Source of the DNA: Achatina immaculata
Taxonomy: Eukaryota > Mollusca > Gastropoda > Stylommatophora > Achatinidae
Direction: 5' to 3'
DNA: 64,000 nucleotides
Assembly: GCA_009760885.1 (NCBI GenBank)
Contig: CM019697.1
Span: 25,744,210 to 25,808,209, forward strand
In this document: positions 1 through 10,142 of the stretch, in pieces
How positions within the stretch are numbered: position 1 is the stretch's first letter
Layout of the letters: each line of letters opens with the position of its first letter
The notes under the pieces: generated by a model
The model's input: the letters and a program-made list of their open reading frames with translations, nothing else
The model's database searches: none
Told to the model about the DNA's origin: nothing
Program-made: the position numbers and the translations under genes

Positions 1-430
1 GTTGGTCTAGATACAGCATTTGTATAGATACAACATTTATCAAATGTATTGGAAATCCCATTTTTTCCATTATTTCTCAAAGTTTCTGGTGTTGTACACA
101 ATCAAATGCCCTTGAGTAGTCTATAAAGGATAAATATAGATTCACTTTAAACTCTCTGTATTTCTGTATTATTAATCTTATATTAAATATATGATCTCTT
201 GATTCTCTTCCTTACCTGAAACCAGCTGGGACCATATTGACTTCTTCTATTTTCTTGCGAAGTCTAGCCATTATTTTTAACAGAATTTTACTGGCATGAC
301 TAATCAGGGCAACAGTTCTGTAGTTTGTACCTAATTTCAGGTTACCCTTTTTTTGGCAGTGGTATGAATACAGTTCTTTTCCATTCTTTTGGCCAGATAC
401 CAGAGAGGAAGGTACTGAAAGCGAAACGAG
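1..430 (-). pseudogene. LINE reverse-transcriptase fragment (RT fingers/palm)
   Basis: Translating the minus strand gives a recognisable non-LTR retrotransposon RT segment. Near 400-330 it reads like the usual PKKG...NYRTVALISHASKILL block, then PAGFR near 230, then FIDYSRAFDCVQHQKL near 130-80, which is palm motif A with its aspartate. It continues off the window at base 1. In-frame stops (after PAGFR and after HQKL) and a frame change upstream show that it is dead. Domain order is the family norm; the clade (RTE-like or a related EN-RT LINE) is inferred by eye. It is not clearly the same family as LINEs A-E found later in the window. Confidence 0.8.
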
Positions 431-796
431 GACCTCTTTCTGTAACTTGTTTTAATAACACATTTTTTCTGTCAATCTTTCCTGCGTGTTCTGCTAAACT
501 TTCATGTCAACTTGCTCCTCGGGACCCGCCTGTTTCTCCGTGAGCACTTTCACGCATGTTCTTCGCTTAGTCTAACAGCAAACACGAGCTCACGTGAGCT
601 TGGAGCCAACTTTCCCAAACAAGTTAGCCGGACCATGCCAGATCTTCTGACGACCAGTGTAGCTAGGGTCAGTGATTGACAACGTCGGTAATAACAGAGG
701 AGCACGCGCCATCAAGAATGTGACGTGCAAAAATTTCACTTGATATTGAGGAAGAGTTAATGGTTCTTTTTTTTATTGTACAGAGGTCGGCTACTA
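431..796. other. unassigned spacer
   Basis: The first part (to about 500) may be further decayed upstream coding of the LINE fragment on the minus strand. No other gene, RNA or repeat was recognised. Confidence 0.4.
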
Positions 797-1064
797 CAAC
801 CCTCCAACCTTCCAACCCTCCAACCTTCCAACCTTCCAACCCTCCAACCTTCCAACCTTCCAACCCTCCAACCTTCCAACCTTCCAACCTTCCAACCCTC
901 CAACCTTCCAACCTTCCAACCCTCCAACCTTCCAACCTTCCAACCCTCCAACCTTCCAACCTTCCAACCTTCCAACCTTCCAACCCTCCAACCTTCCAAC
1001 CCTCCAACCTTCCAACCTTCCAACCCTCCAACCTTCCAACCCTCCAACCTTCCAACCCTCCAAC
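797..1064. repeat. 8-bp minisatellite (AACCYTCC)n, about 33 units
   Basis: A strict octamer tandem, AACCCTCC alternating irregularly with AACCTTCC. The minus strand is GGARGGTT repeated, so it has a GG run about every four bases. No stop occurs in most frames, so several overlapping open frames (NLPTFQPS-like on plus, GWKVGRLE-like on minus) appear here and are not genes. Confidence 0.97.
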
Positions 1065-1450
1065 AAGGCTGCTGTGGTCGTCGTTGTTGATGTATCACGT
1101 TTCTGTACCAGAAATAAAAAAAAAACCTCATTATATCTTACTCGTCGGTAGGGCGTTACTATAGAAGAATGTGACGTGACTTGCTAAAAAGACCGTGCCA
1201 GTAAAACGATTTAGTGAATTAGTGCGTGACAAGCAAGAAATCATAGTGACCGGACATAACCATCTAAATCAGGTGTGCTGAGTTTTAAACCTACATCTGC
1301 CTGTATCATCAGCATCTGTCTACTGTCCCATAAATACAGTATACTACCACTATTTTATAACTGAAAATCTGAATTTAAAAAATCATGAAGAGCGTCCCAT
1401 GCATCCATGTTGTCCCAGATTTCGGTCAGAGTTGGGCAGGTTCATGTTCT
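1065..1450. other. unassigned spacer
   Basis: Unique AT-rich sequence between two arrays. Nothing recognised. Confidence 0.4.
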
Positions 1451-1972
1451 CTGTGTAGAACAAGATATTCTAGGGTCGAGGGTAAGTTTAGTTACACAGT
1501 AATCTACTTACTGTGTAGAACAAGATATCATCGCATCGAGGGTAAGTTTAGTTACACAATGATCTACTTACTGTGTAGAACAAGGTATCATCGCATCGAG
1601 GGTAAGTTTAGTTACACAATAATCTACTTACTGTGTAGAACTAGATATCCTCGGGTCGAGGGTAAGTTTAGTTACACAATAATCTACTTACTGTGTAGAA
1701 CTAGATATCCTCGGGTGGAGGGTAAGTTTAGTTACACAATAATCTACTTACTGTGTAGAACAGGGTATCACCGCGTCGAGGGTAAGTTTAGTTACACAAT
1801 AATCTACTTACTGTTTAGAACAAGATATCTTCGAGTAGAAGGTAAGTTTAGTTACACAATAATCTACTTACTGTTTAGAACAAGGTATCATCGCATCGAG
1901 GGTAAATTTAGTTACACAATAATCTACTTACTGTGTAGAACAAGATATCATCACGTCGAAGGTAAGTTTAGC
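1451..1972. repeat. 60-bp tandem repeat, about 8.7 units
   Basis: Successive 60-base units share blocks such as CTGTGTAGAACAAG and GAGGGTAAGTTTAG. The period is divisible by three, so one plus-strand frame (1385-1984, 199 codons) stays open with a 20-residue repeat containing CRTRYHR and EGKFSYT. I regard that frame as incidental: there is no signal peptide, no known domain and no flanking coding signal. Nearly every unit carries GGGTAAGT, close to a 5' splice-site consensus. Confidence 0.95.
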
Positions 1973-2021
1973 AAGAAAGATTAGAATTGAAAATTCAACA
2001 AACAAGAAGGGACTGACATAG

Positions 2022-2185
2022 GTCAAGCTACCACAGAGGTGACCCTCCTCTATAGTTCAAGCTACCACGTAGGTGACCCTCCTCTATAGGTCAAGCTACC
2101 ACGTAGGTGACCCTCCTCTATAGGTCAAGCTACCACGTAGGTGACCCTCCTCTATAGGTCAAGCTACCACGTAAGTAACCCTCTC
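2022..2185. repeat. 34-bp tandem repeat, about 4.8 units
   Basis: Units share TCAAGCTACCACGTAGGTGA and CCCTCCTCTATAG with few substitutions. The last unit diverges (AAGTAACCCTCTCG). Confidence 0.93.
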
Positions 2186-2271
2186 GTGAACCAAGGCTTA
2201 CTGAACCAACAAAGGCACTATAATGTCCTGCATTAAATTTACCATGACTACCCTTCACAAAAACAAACTAG

Positions 2272-2490
2272 CTATGGCTGCACAAAGATCTTTAATACAT
2301 GACACTTGGCTGCACAAAGATCTTCTTCGGTGCACAAAGATCTTTAATACACGACACTTGGCGGCACAAAGATCTTTAATACACGAAACTTGGAGGCACA
2401 AAGATCTTTAATACACGACACTTGGCTGCACAAAGATATTTAATACACGACACTGGCGGCACAAAGATCTTTAATACACGACACTTGCTC
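2272..2490. repeat. about 32-bp tandem repeat, about 7 units
   Basis: Units contain GCACAAAGATCTTTAATACA followed by CGACACTTGG. One unit is shortened around 2325-2335. Confidence 0.92.
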
Positions 2491-2504
2491 TTAACATCTT
2501 TGTT

Positions 2505-2815
2505 TTGGCTCTGGACGGACTCCCGTTCCTGTCTGAGAACAAATGTGGACCTCCGTTCCGCCATGAGAATAACTGAGGACCCCCCCCCCCCCCGTTTCAG
2601 CATGAGAACAACTGTGGACCCCCATTCCGGTCTGAAAACAGCTAAAGGCCCCTTTCTGACCTGAGAACAGCTGTGGGCCCCATTTCTGACATGAGAACAG
2701 CTGTGGACCCCCTTTTTGACCTTGATAACAGCTGTGGACCCCCTTTTTTACCTTGAGAACAGCTGTGGACCCCCGTTTCGGCCTGGGAATAGTTTGTGGA
2801 CCCCCACATTAAGAA
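2505..2815. repeat. degenerate tandem repeat of about 35 bp
   Basis: Loose repetition of GAGAACAGCTGTGGACCCC followed by a variable pyrimidine stretch, including a C run at 2580-2593. Divergence is higher than in neighbouring arrays, so it looks older. Confidence 0.8.
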
Positions 2816-3077
2816 CAAAGCAGTCGACGGAACCCTAGATGATCCTAAGATCTGTTACTAATCGACCAAAATCTATTTGTTGGTCCTGGAGTCAGTGGAC
2901 TTCCATGAGCCCCAGATTAAGAACCTCTGCTGTGTAATATAAATCAGACATTGTTGGAGTCGGACATGAAGTATCTGTATGACAAAGCCACACTTAGCAA
3001 CGTTTATAAAAAATGTGGCATCTTTACCACCTGAAAACAGTTTCATAAGAAGAAAACCAGCCATACTGCAAGCTTAT

Positions 3078-3159
3078 ACTTGTATTATTGTACTTGTATT
3101 ATTGTACTTGTATTATTGTACTTGTATTATTGTACTTGTATTATTGTGCTTGTATTATA
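3078..3159. repeat. 14-bp tandem repeat, about 6 units
   Basis: Unit ACTTGTATTATTGT, nearly perfect, with one T-to-G change in the fifth unit. Confidence 0.93.
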
Positions 3160-3455
3160 GTCATTATAATCCTTGTAAGCGTTCAGTTCCTGGTTTCTCC
3201 TCTGTAGTTTTATTACTCGGCAAGTGTTTACAGTTCTTAGAACTACATTTTCTTACTATGAGTCAGTAACTACTAAACCTATCCTATACAACCCCCCCCC
3301 CCCCACCCCACCCCAACCCATAGCTGTGTATTCTGTGTAAATATTCATTTCCGACTATCTCTTATTCCTGATATCGGCCTATCCTGGATATTTTCTGCTT
3401 GTTTTTGTCAACGTAAGACGTCTTCATATCTTTCAAAAGCTTGCTTCAAGACAGT
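3160..3455. other. unassigned spacer with C-rich run
   Basis: Contains a polypyrimidine run of C and CCCCA at about 3291-3320. No gene recognised. Confidence 0.5.
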
Positions 3456-3903
3456 GAATGTGATAATGTTGCATCATAGGAGTGGAAGTGTTGATGTTCC
3501 ATCATAGGAGTGGAGCTGATAATGTTGCATCATAGGAGTGGAAGTGATAATGTTGCATAATAGGAGTGGAGGTGTTGATGTTCCATCATAGGAGTGGAGG
3601 TGTTGATATTGCATCATAGGAGTGGAGCTGATAATGTTGCATCATAGGAGTGGAGGTGATAATGTTGTATAATAGGAGTGGAGGTGATAATGTTGCATAA
3701 TAGGAGTGGAGGTGATAATGTTGCATCATAGGAGTGGAGGTGATGATGTTGCATAATAGGAGTGGAGGTGATAATGTTGCATCATAGGAGTGGAGATGAT
3801 AATGTTGCATCATAGGAGTGGAGGTGATAATGTTGCATCATAGGAGTGGAGGTGATAATGTTGCATCATAGGAGTGGAGGTGATAATGTTGCATCACAGG
3901 AGT
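3456..3903. repeat. 28-bp tandem repeat, about 16 units
   Basis: Units contain GATAATGTTGCATCATAGGA plus GTGGAGGT. Variants (GATGTTCCATC, GCATAATAGG) are interspersed, so unit types are mixed rather than blocked. Confidence 0.95.
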
Positions 3904-3907
3904 GGAA

Positions 3908-4560
3908 AAAAGCTACGCATGGCTAGACGAGGGAGCTAACAAAGCTAAGCATGGCTAGACAAAGGAGCTAATAAAGCAAAGCATGGCTAGACAAGAGAGC
4001 TTACAAAGGTAAGCATGGCTAGACAAGGGAGCTAACAAAAGTAAGCATGGCTAGACAAGGGAGCTAACAAAGGTAAACATGCATAGACAAGGGAGCTAAT
4101 AAAGCTAAGCATGGCTAGACAAAGGAGTTAACAAAGATAAGCAGGGCTAGACAAGGGAGCTAATAAAGCTAAGTATGACTAGACAAGGGAGCTAACAAAG
4201 GTAAGCATGGCTAGACAAGGGAGCTAATAAAGATAAGTATGACTAGACAAGGGAGCTAACAAAACTAAGAATGGGCTAGACAAGGAAGTTAACAAAGATA
4301 AGCATGGCTAGATAAGGAAGATAACAAATCTAAACATGACTAGACAAGGAAGTTAACAAAACTAAGAATGAGCTAGACAAGGGAACTAACAAAGCTAAGC
4401 ATGTATAGACAAGGGAGCTAACAAAGCTAAGCATGCATAGACAAGGGAGCTAACAAAGCTAAGCATGCATAGACAATGGAGCTAATAAAGCTAAGCATGC
4501 ATAATAAAGGGAGCTTACAAAGCTAAGCATGGCCAGACAAGGGAGCTAACAAAACTAAGC
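3908..4560. repeat. about 32-bp tandem repeat, about 20 units
   Basis: Units contain AAGCATGGCTAGACAAGGGA and GCTAACAAAGCT. The downstream third shifts to an AAGCATGCATAGACAAGGGA variant, that is, a sub-family block. It runs directly into a LINE fragment at 4561. Confidence 0.95.
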
Positions 4561-4860
4561 ATGCACGGACAACCTGGAGTAAAAAATGAACAGTTACAGA
4601 TCTTTGATAACAAGATCCTAAGAAGAAGCTTTGGGCCCATAAAGGATACCAACAGTGGAGAATGGAGAGCTAGAAATAACGCTGAACTGAACAGCTTATT
4701 TAAATCCCAACGAAGTATAAATGTCTTGAAACTGAACAGACTACGCTGGCTTGGGCTTGTAGAAAGAGTAGAAGAGAACAGACTGGTCCTGCTTAGCTAA
4801 ATCTCTAAGATGGACTTCGAAGTGCAGTGCCAGGTGGAAGACCGCAACGACTCTCAAGAC
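4561..4860 (+). pseudogene. LINE C-terminal RT fragment
   Basis: The plus-strand translation carries the conserved region downstream of the RT domain in many EN-RT LINEs: ILRRSFGPIKD, SGEWRARNNAEL, then LNRLRWLGLVERV. The frame stops at about 4800. Later residues (DFEVQCQVEDRN) may be a decayed continuation. It has no RT palm and no endonuclease, so it is a 5'-truncated relic. It begins exactly where the 32-bp array ends, so it was probably inserted into or beside that array. Confidence 0.75.
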
Positions 4861-5024
4861 CTCTAGGAGCCATGGCCCAGAGGGCCCATACCCCCCCCCC
4901 CCCTTTAGAGTTCAGGAGTTTAATAGGGCCGAAATGCTTGTCTGAGAGTGGGGGAGGGTACTTCCTCTGATGACCTGAATGAGTTATGGTGTTATTCCGC
5001 TCTATACATTAGAGGCTTTCCTGC

Positions 5025-5240
5025 ACACACAAATGGAAAATGATGTACGCACAAGAGATGAGGGAAACAAGACCAAGGGGTAGACCAAGACAGAGATTGA
5101 AAGACAACGAAGAAGAAGATTGAAAAGAAATTGGTGTCACCAACTGGAGATGGAAAGATTAGGAACAAAGAGGAATGAGGCGAACTTTCTCTGCAGCAAT
5201 GAGCATTACTGGCTCGGAAAGCTGAAGAAGAAGAAGAAGA
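5025..5240 (+). pseudogene. LINE 3'-end coding relic
   Basis: The plus frame reads a GRPRQRLKDNEEED-like stretch and then GVTNWRWKD and RRTFSAAMS. This resembles the terminal GRPRxRWxD...W...A-D---W block of RTE-like LINEs. It is followed at once by GAA and GAT microsatellites, as expected for a LINE 3' tail. It may belong to the same element as the fragment at 4561, with a decayed stretch between. Assignment is by motif only. Confidence 0.55.
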
Positions 5241-5257
5241 AGTAGAAGGAGAAAAGA

Positions 5258-5307
<50 letters not shown>
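5225..5307. repeat. (GAA)n then (GAT)n microsatellites
   Basis: GAAGAA runs at about 5225-5250, then about 16 GAT triplets at 5257-5307. Probably an expanded LINE 3' tail. The minus strand gives a poly-His or poly-Ile frame that is not a gene. Confidence 0.9.
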
Positions 5308-5309
<2 letters not shown>

Positions 5310-5539
5310 TAGCACAGTAAATCGATGTACACAGTAAATTGATGAAGCACAGTAAAATGATTTAGCGCAGGTTAGAAATGAAAAGTAACTGGTAAACTAA
5401 ACACTTGAAGCTCCAAAGTCCACTGGGATAGATTCCACTGGCACGTGTAAGATGAGCCAGTCTTTAATGCCCTGTCATCTCTAACCACTCGTCACTAAGA
5501 TCAATCATTTTACTGCATCATGAAAGAGGGATGACAGTG

Positions 5540-5877
5540 CCGTACAGTAGATGTGCAGGTAAGTGCGGTAGATGTACAGGTAAGTGCGGTAGATGTGCAG
5601 GTAAGTGCGGTAGATGTGCAGGTAAGTGCGGTAGATGTGCAGGTAAGTGCGGTAGATGTGCAGGTAAGTGCGGTAGATGTACAGGTAAGTGCGGTAGATG
5701 TGCAGGTAAGTGCGGTAGATGTACAGGTAAGTGCGGTAGATGTACAGGTAAGTGCGGTAGATGTACAGGTAAGTGCGGTAGATGTGCAGGTAAGTGCGGT
5801 AGATGTGCAGGTAAGTGCGATAGATGTACAGGTAAGTGCGGTAGATGTGCAGGTAAGTGCGGTAGATGTGCAGGTAA
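5540..5877. repeat. 21-bp minisatellite, block 1, about 16 units; each holds CAGGTAAGT
   Basis: Unit GTAGATGTRCAGGTAAGTGC plus G, with almost no variation beyond G/A before CAGG. Each unit contains CAGGTAAGT, the perfect metazoan 5' splice-site consensus on the plus strand. All frames are open because the period is divisible by three (CAGKCGR-like and SAVDVQV-like on plus, TYLHIYR-like on minus). None is a supported protein. Confidence 0.97.
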
Positions 5878-6857
5878 TATAACAATGTTTTAGTTCATTT
5901 ATATTGTTCATTATTATTGTTATTATTGAATGTTCTATTATCATCACATCTCACCTTGGTACATCACACTTCGGAGTTTCACATACATGGCAATAGAAGA
6001 TTTCTCATGAACATTTCACTGATTCATTTTAATTTGACAAATAATATCAATATGATCAATACGTATAGCTGATAACTCACTTGTAATAATAGGCATAGGC
6101 AAGATTATACACATTTCATTATTTTCATCATAGTAGCACGAAATCTCACAAAATCACAATATCAAAATTCTCATAATTCTACAAGCAGTATTTAAGCAGC
6201 GTTCACAATATTCAGTAATACAAAAGCTCTTGGTAACAATTACTGTGCGATCTCTTGCTACACTAGTTCAATCTAACACTATGTCTCTATCTCTACATTT
6301 CTCTTGCTGAATGCCTCTTCCCCTCCTCTCTGCGTCTCCTCTCTCCTCAGAACCTCTATCTGCTCTCCGCCCGCCTTCCTCCTTTTTTCCACCTGTCTAC
6401 CTCTCCTTTTATATTCGTAAATTCCGTTCCATAGACCACGCCTCCAATTGTTGTATCGGTCATTGGGTCATCCTTTGTTGCCCAAAACCAGTCGCACCAT
6501 CTCTTTCATGTTATCTGCTTCGGGACCTAGTCCGTTCTCTGTTCGGTCTTTGATCTACTGGTCAATTGTTCCCCCTGGGCTACTGCATGTGCGCGCGAAG
6601 TCGCACCTCTAGAACCGGACCACTCTCACGATCTATCAGATCTATCGATACGGTTTTACCTTTGATCAGGTCTTTGAAGTACCGAGTATCCGTTCCTCGC
6701 TCCTCTAACTATACCTTCTTTGTCGCCGTTTGCTCTACTATCCTGCCCCCCAATACATTCTGAACTATATTCCTGATCATGTCACTAATACTAATAACAA
6801 TAATAATAATAATATAATAATAATAACTATAATCATTAATTACAAGGCTATGCTACA
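5878..6857 (-). mobile_element. candidate solo LTR inserted in the 21-bp array
   Basis: This 980-bp unique segment splits one array into two blocks with the same unit. The flanks repeat GTAA (5874-5877 and 6858-6861), a 4-bp target duplication. Read on minus, the segment begins TGTAGCATAGCC, matching the TG start of LTRs, and contains a canonical TATA box (TATAAAAGG at plus 6405-6413) in a promoter-like context. The last bases on minus are TTGTTATA rather than the usual CA end, which is the main argument against. There is no gag or pol, so if it is an LTR it is a solo copy left by recombination. Two open frames at 6311-6763 on plus show no domain. Confidence 0.5.
6405..6413 (-). promoter_or_regulatory. 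TATA box of the candidate solo LTR
   Basis: TATAAAAGG on the minus strand, a canonical Pol II TATA element, about 445 bp from the presumed 5' end at 6857. No start-site evidence exists; function is inferred from motif and context. Confidence 0.4.
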
Positions 6858-7166
6858 GTAAGTGCGGTAGATGTGCAGGTAAGTGCGGTAGATGTGCAGG
6901 TAAGTGCGGTAGATGTGCAGGTAAGTGCGGTAGATGTGCAGGTAAGTGCGGTAGATGTACAGGTAAGTGCGGTAGATGTGCAGGTAAGTGCGGTAGATGT
7001 GCAGGTAAGTGCGGTAGATGTGCAGGTAAGTGCGGTAGATGTACAGGTAAGTGCGGTAGATGTGCAGGTAAGTGCGGTAGATGTGCAGGTAAGTGCGATA
7101 GATGTGCAGGTAAGTGCGGTAGATGTACAGGTAAGTGTGGTAGATGTGCAGGTAAGTGCGGTAGAC
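6858..7166. repeat. 21-bp minisatellite, block 2, about 14.5 units
   Basis: Same unit and same CAGGTAAGT core as block 1, resuming in phase after the 980-bp insert. The two blocks were one array before the insertion. Confidence 0.97.
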
Positions 7167-7451
7167 GGCGGCTGAACCTGTTAGGGAAGACCGAAGAAAA
7201 GCTGGTAAAGACCCCTGTTTACACTCCCGCCGTGCTCACAGAAGTCTCTCCACCCTAAGCCGTCACTGATGTTTTCCTTAGGTACTGGAGCCTGTTAAGA
7301 AGCTGTTTCTTGCACATCAGCCCTCCACTCTCTCATTCTTTTACTTAAAAATTTTTCTAAGTACAACATCTATCTTATCAAATACAACATGTGTTTTCTC
7401 GAATTTAACATGTGTGAAGAATTTGTGTGAATTGGTAGATAAATTCGTCAG
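7167..7451. other. unassigned spacer
   Basis: Unique sequence between arrays, with weak repetition of TACAACATSTRT near 7360-7410. No gene recognised. Confidence 0.4.
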
Positions 7452-7750
7452 TCAGCTAACATATCAGTTACATCAGATTGTCATCATTCATCTATCAGTT
7501 ACATCAGATTATCATCATTCATCTATCAGTTACATCAGATTATCATCATTCATCTATCAGTTACATCAGATTGTCATCATTCATCTATCAGTTACATCAG
7601 ATTATCATCATTCATCTATCAGTTACATCAGATTATCATCATTCAACTATCAGTTACATCAGATTATCATCATTCAACTATCAATTACATCAGATTATCA
7701 TCATTCAACTATCAATTACATCAGATGAACATCAATCAACTATCAGTTAC
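7452..7750. repeat. 31-bp tandem repeat, about 9.5 units
   Basis: Units contain TATCAGTTACATCAGATTAT and CATCATTCATC. Variants cluster in order (CATTCATC upstream, CATTCAAC downstream), showing local spread of variants. Confidence 0.95.
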
Positions 7751-9054
7751 TTCACCGAAACCGGCGATCATCAGTTAACTAACTGTTAAATAACTAAAAC
7801 TGTTGACAAGTTTCTATCCCACCGTGAATCTCACAGCCCACCCCAAATCTAACCTTGTCCTGTTTGACCTCCCTGTCCTGTTTGATCTGTCTCCCAGCTC
7901 TGACATGTAAGCGTGGCTCTTATCTGGACCTGTAACAGTACAACTTTTATCAGTAGCAAGAATGCCATTTTCTTGACAAAGTCTGAACTTTCTGACACAC
8001 AATTTTATTTAACAAACGATTAACTTCGGGCCTTGTTTTCCCCAGGGGTCTAGAGCGACAGCCCCACCCAGGTTCCTTGTGCCTGAGTGTCCTTCAGAGT
8101 ACGTGCCATGACGTGACCTTGAAATACATTCTTTAGTAAGAAAAATTGTTTTTAAGGAAATTGGCATTTCGTAGTGCCTACATATAAAACTACTATTTTT
8201 TGTTTCAAGCGTAGCACATCCGCAATAACATGTGACTTGTTATATCAGGGATTCTCAATCTGTTGTTACAGCTTCTCCTGGTAGTTGGGATGAATCTACA
8301 ACTTTGTCTGGGCCGTCATTTTCAAGGTTGCAAGAGCTAGTGAGAGCAGACAGAAAGTTCTGAGACCAGCAGAAACTGTGATGATTTAATCTAAGAAGAT
8401 ATATTAACTTCCAAATTTCGCAGTCACTATATCAGAAAATTAATCAACTTCTAAACTTCGTAGTCATTATATGAGAAATGATTTCAATTTATGAACTTCG
8501 CACTCACTATATCAAATTAGACTGCTAAGTTTTCACAATATTCTCAAAATGCTCCGAAGATCCGCAGTTCTCTGTACCTAAACTTTCTTCTTCTGACTTT
8601 GATCGTCGCTTCTGATTCCTAAGTTTGTAACTGGATTAACTATAGACAACCGCTGCTGAGTTTGTATTCTTATTTCCTTGCTTTAACTCTTTGACTATCG
8701 AACAAAACCCACGACACACGAACATGTTCAAGAGTATTCATCATAACCGCCACATTTTGTGGTAGAGGACGCGCTGCCTATTACAAGCTCTTTAGAACCA
8801 TAAACCCCCAACTACTGGACTGTGATTATTTTTTATTTTCCACACAGTTTTCACAGATCTTGTAAACGCCATACTGCTGTGTAAGAGGTAAGCTTCACTC
8901 AAGAAACAAATCTCCTTTTCGAATTTACTCTTTACGTGATTTGTCTGCTTTCTTATTCTACGTTGAGTTTTCTGCATTCTTCCCCAGACTTCCTGAGTAT
9001 TTGATTATAAAAAATACAAGTAGGTTGGGGGCGGTAAGGGGGGAGGGGGTGTTC
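7751..9054. other. unassigned unique region
   Basis: About 1.3 kb with no array and no recognised gene. A diverged repeat of a TATATCAGAAATTAAT-like block occurs near 8400-8510 (three loose copies with AACTTCGYAGTCA). Confidence 0.45.
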
Positions 9055-9232
9055 TATTCCCAGTAAAATTCCCATTTCCACGGCATTAAGGCATATTAGG
9101 GATACGGTGTTAGGCCCGTATTTCCGTGAACTTTTTGCTGTATTCTAGAAAAAAAAATCCCACTGCTGGGACTTGAACCCAGTACCACTGGATTAGTAAG
9201 CCCAGCTCCTAGCCACTCAGCCAACCAGGCCG
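9055..9232 (-). mobile_element. tRNA-derived SINE, copy 1 (internally deleted)
   Basis: On minus the 5' head spans 9232-9158 and looks like a tRNA: TGGCTGAGTGGCTAGG (A box) and GGGTTCAAGTCCCAGC (B box), 75 bp. The body (9157-9055) matches copy 2 at 14273-14536, including GGCCTAACACCGTATCCC-type sequence, but lacks about 100 bp present there. It is not called a tRNA gene because a SINE body follows the head and a second copy shares that body. A LINE A insertion abuts its 5' end. Confidence 0.8.
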
Positions 9233-9236
9233 TAGT

Positions 9237-9580
9237 CAGTCAGTCATTTGCATGTTCCTTGTGGAACTTTGCCTCCCTAACAACTCTCCTGTAGGCCTCT
9301 CGGTTGTAAGCAAGATGGCCTGCTGCTGTTGCATCCATTTGCTGATGTCTTGCGCCATCTTCGTCTTGGTCTTCCTCTCTTTCTTTTACCAATTATGTAT
9401 CCTTCCAAGACGGTCTTCTCTAAATTACCAAAACATTTAATCTGTCCAAAACGTTTACGTTTTCTCTGTTTAATCCTCTTTACTAGCCAGCCTTCTTCAA
9501 TATTAAGTTCTTGTAGTATGGATATATTTTTGTGCCCATGATATTTGAAGAACTCTTCTGTAGAATTTATATTCAAAGGC
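9237..9580 (-). mobile_element. LINE A, 3' part (interrupted by LINE B)
   Basis: Minus-strand coding for the C-terminus of an RTE-like LINE: KRKRGRPRRRW followed by a decayed block that matches D-IDASAAGHLAHNREAY in intact copies. The 3' end is CATGCAAATGACTGACTGAC, that is, a (TGAC)n tail at 9237-9252. The outer insertion has imperfect 12-bp flanks, CCAGGCCGTAGT (9225-9236) and CCAGGTCGTAGT (10373-10384), which differ at one CpG. This places LINE A at the 5' edge of SINE copy 1. Confidence 0.85.
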
Positions 9581-9592
9581 ATTTATGTGTTT
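9581..9592. repeat. target-site duplication of LINE B, left
   Basis: ATTTATGTGTTT, repeated exactly at 10143-10154. The uninterrupted LINE A copy at about 58561 has this sequence once, so it is a true insertion duplication. Confidence 0.9.
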
Positions 9593-10142
9593 AAGTGGTA
9601 AGAAATTAGGAACAGAATAGGCCAAGCAAAGACTGCATTTCAGAGAATGAGAAACATATTATGCAACACATCCTTATCAATGAATGTTAGAAAACGAGTC
9701 CTAAAATGCTATATTGAACCTATCTTGTTATATGGAAGTGAATCATGGACAATAGGCAAGTCTGCACAAAAATCACTGGAAGCAGCAGAAATGTGGTTTA
9801 TTAGAAGAATGTTGCGAATCCCCTGGACAGCAAAAATAACTAATGAAGAATGTATGAGAAGAGCTGGAGAGACAAAAAAACCTTGTCAAAAAGATAAGAG
9901 AGAGACAATGTACTTTCATAGGACATGCAATGAGAAGAGGGGGCATTGAAAATATTATAACAACAGGAAAAATAGAAGGAAGAAGATCAAGAGGAAGACC
10001 AAGAGAAATGATACTGGACAGTCTGACGGGATGGTGTGAGAGGAGATCACCAAGTGAGCTGATGGCCTGCATGAAGGATCGGATACTCTGGAGAAACATA
10101 ATAGCCAACGCCAGTCGGCACGGGACATTGATGATGATGATG
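9593..10142 (+). pseudogene. LINE B 3' fragment nested in LINE A
   Basis: Plus-strand coding for the end of RT and the C-terminal region: RNRIGQAKTAFQRMRNIL, SESWTIGKSAQKSLEAAEMW, then GRRSRGRPREMILDSLTGW and a final ASRHGT. It ends in a (TGA)n/(GAT)n tail at 10126-10142. It is 5'-truncated and carries a frameshift near 9900. It is closely similar to the near-full-length LINE B on the minus strand at 44690-47930. The 12-bp target duplication and the intact reference LINE A copy make the nesting certain. Confidence 0.93.

Noticed and set aside
1385..1984. 199-codon plus frame with a 20-residue repeat as a repeat protein gene
   Set aside because: Explained by the 60-bp period. No promoter, domain or flanking exon is visible. 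Kept only as a repeat.
4992..5350. Poly-His or poly-Ile frames on minus
   Set aside because: GAT microsatellite read in two frames.
5531..5893. CAGKCGR repeats as zinc-knuckle-like protein
   Set aside because: The Cys spacing follows the 21-bp unit and other frames are equally open.
9158..9232. Functional tRNA gene
   Set aside because: The tRNA-like head continues into a SINE body shared with a second copy, the cloverleaf was not verified and no terminator follows the head.
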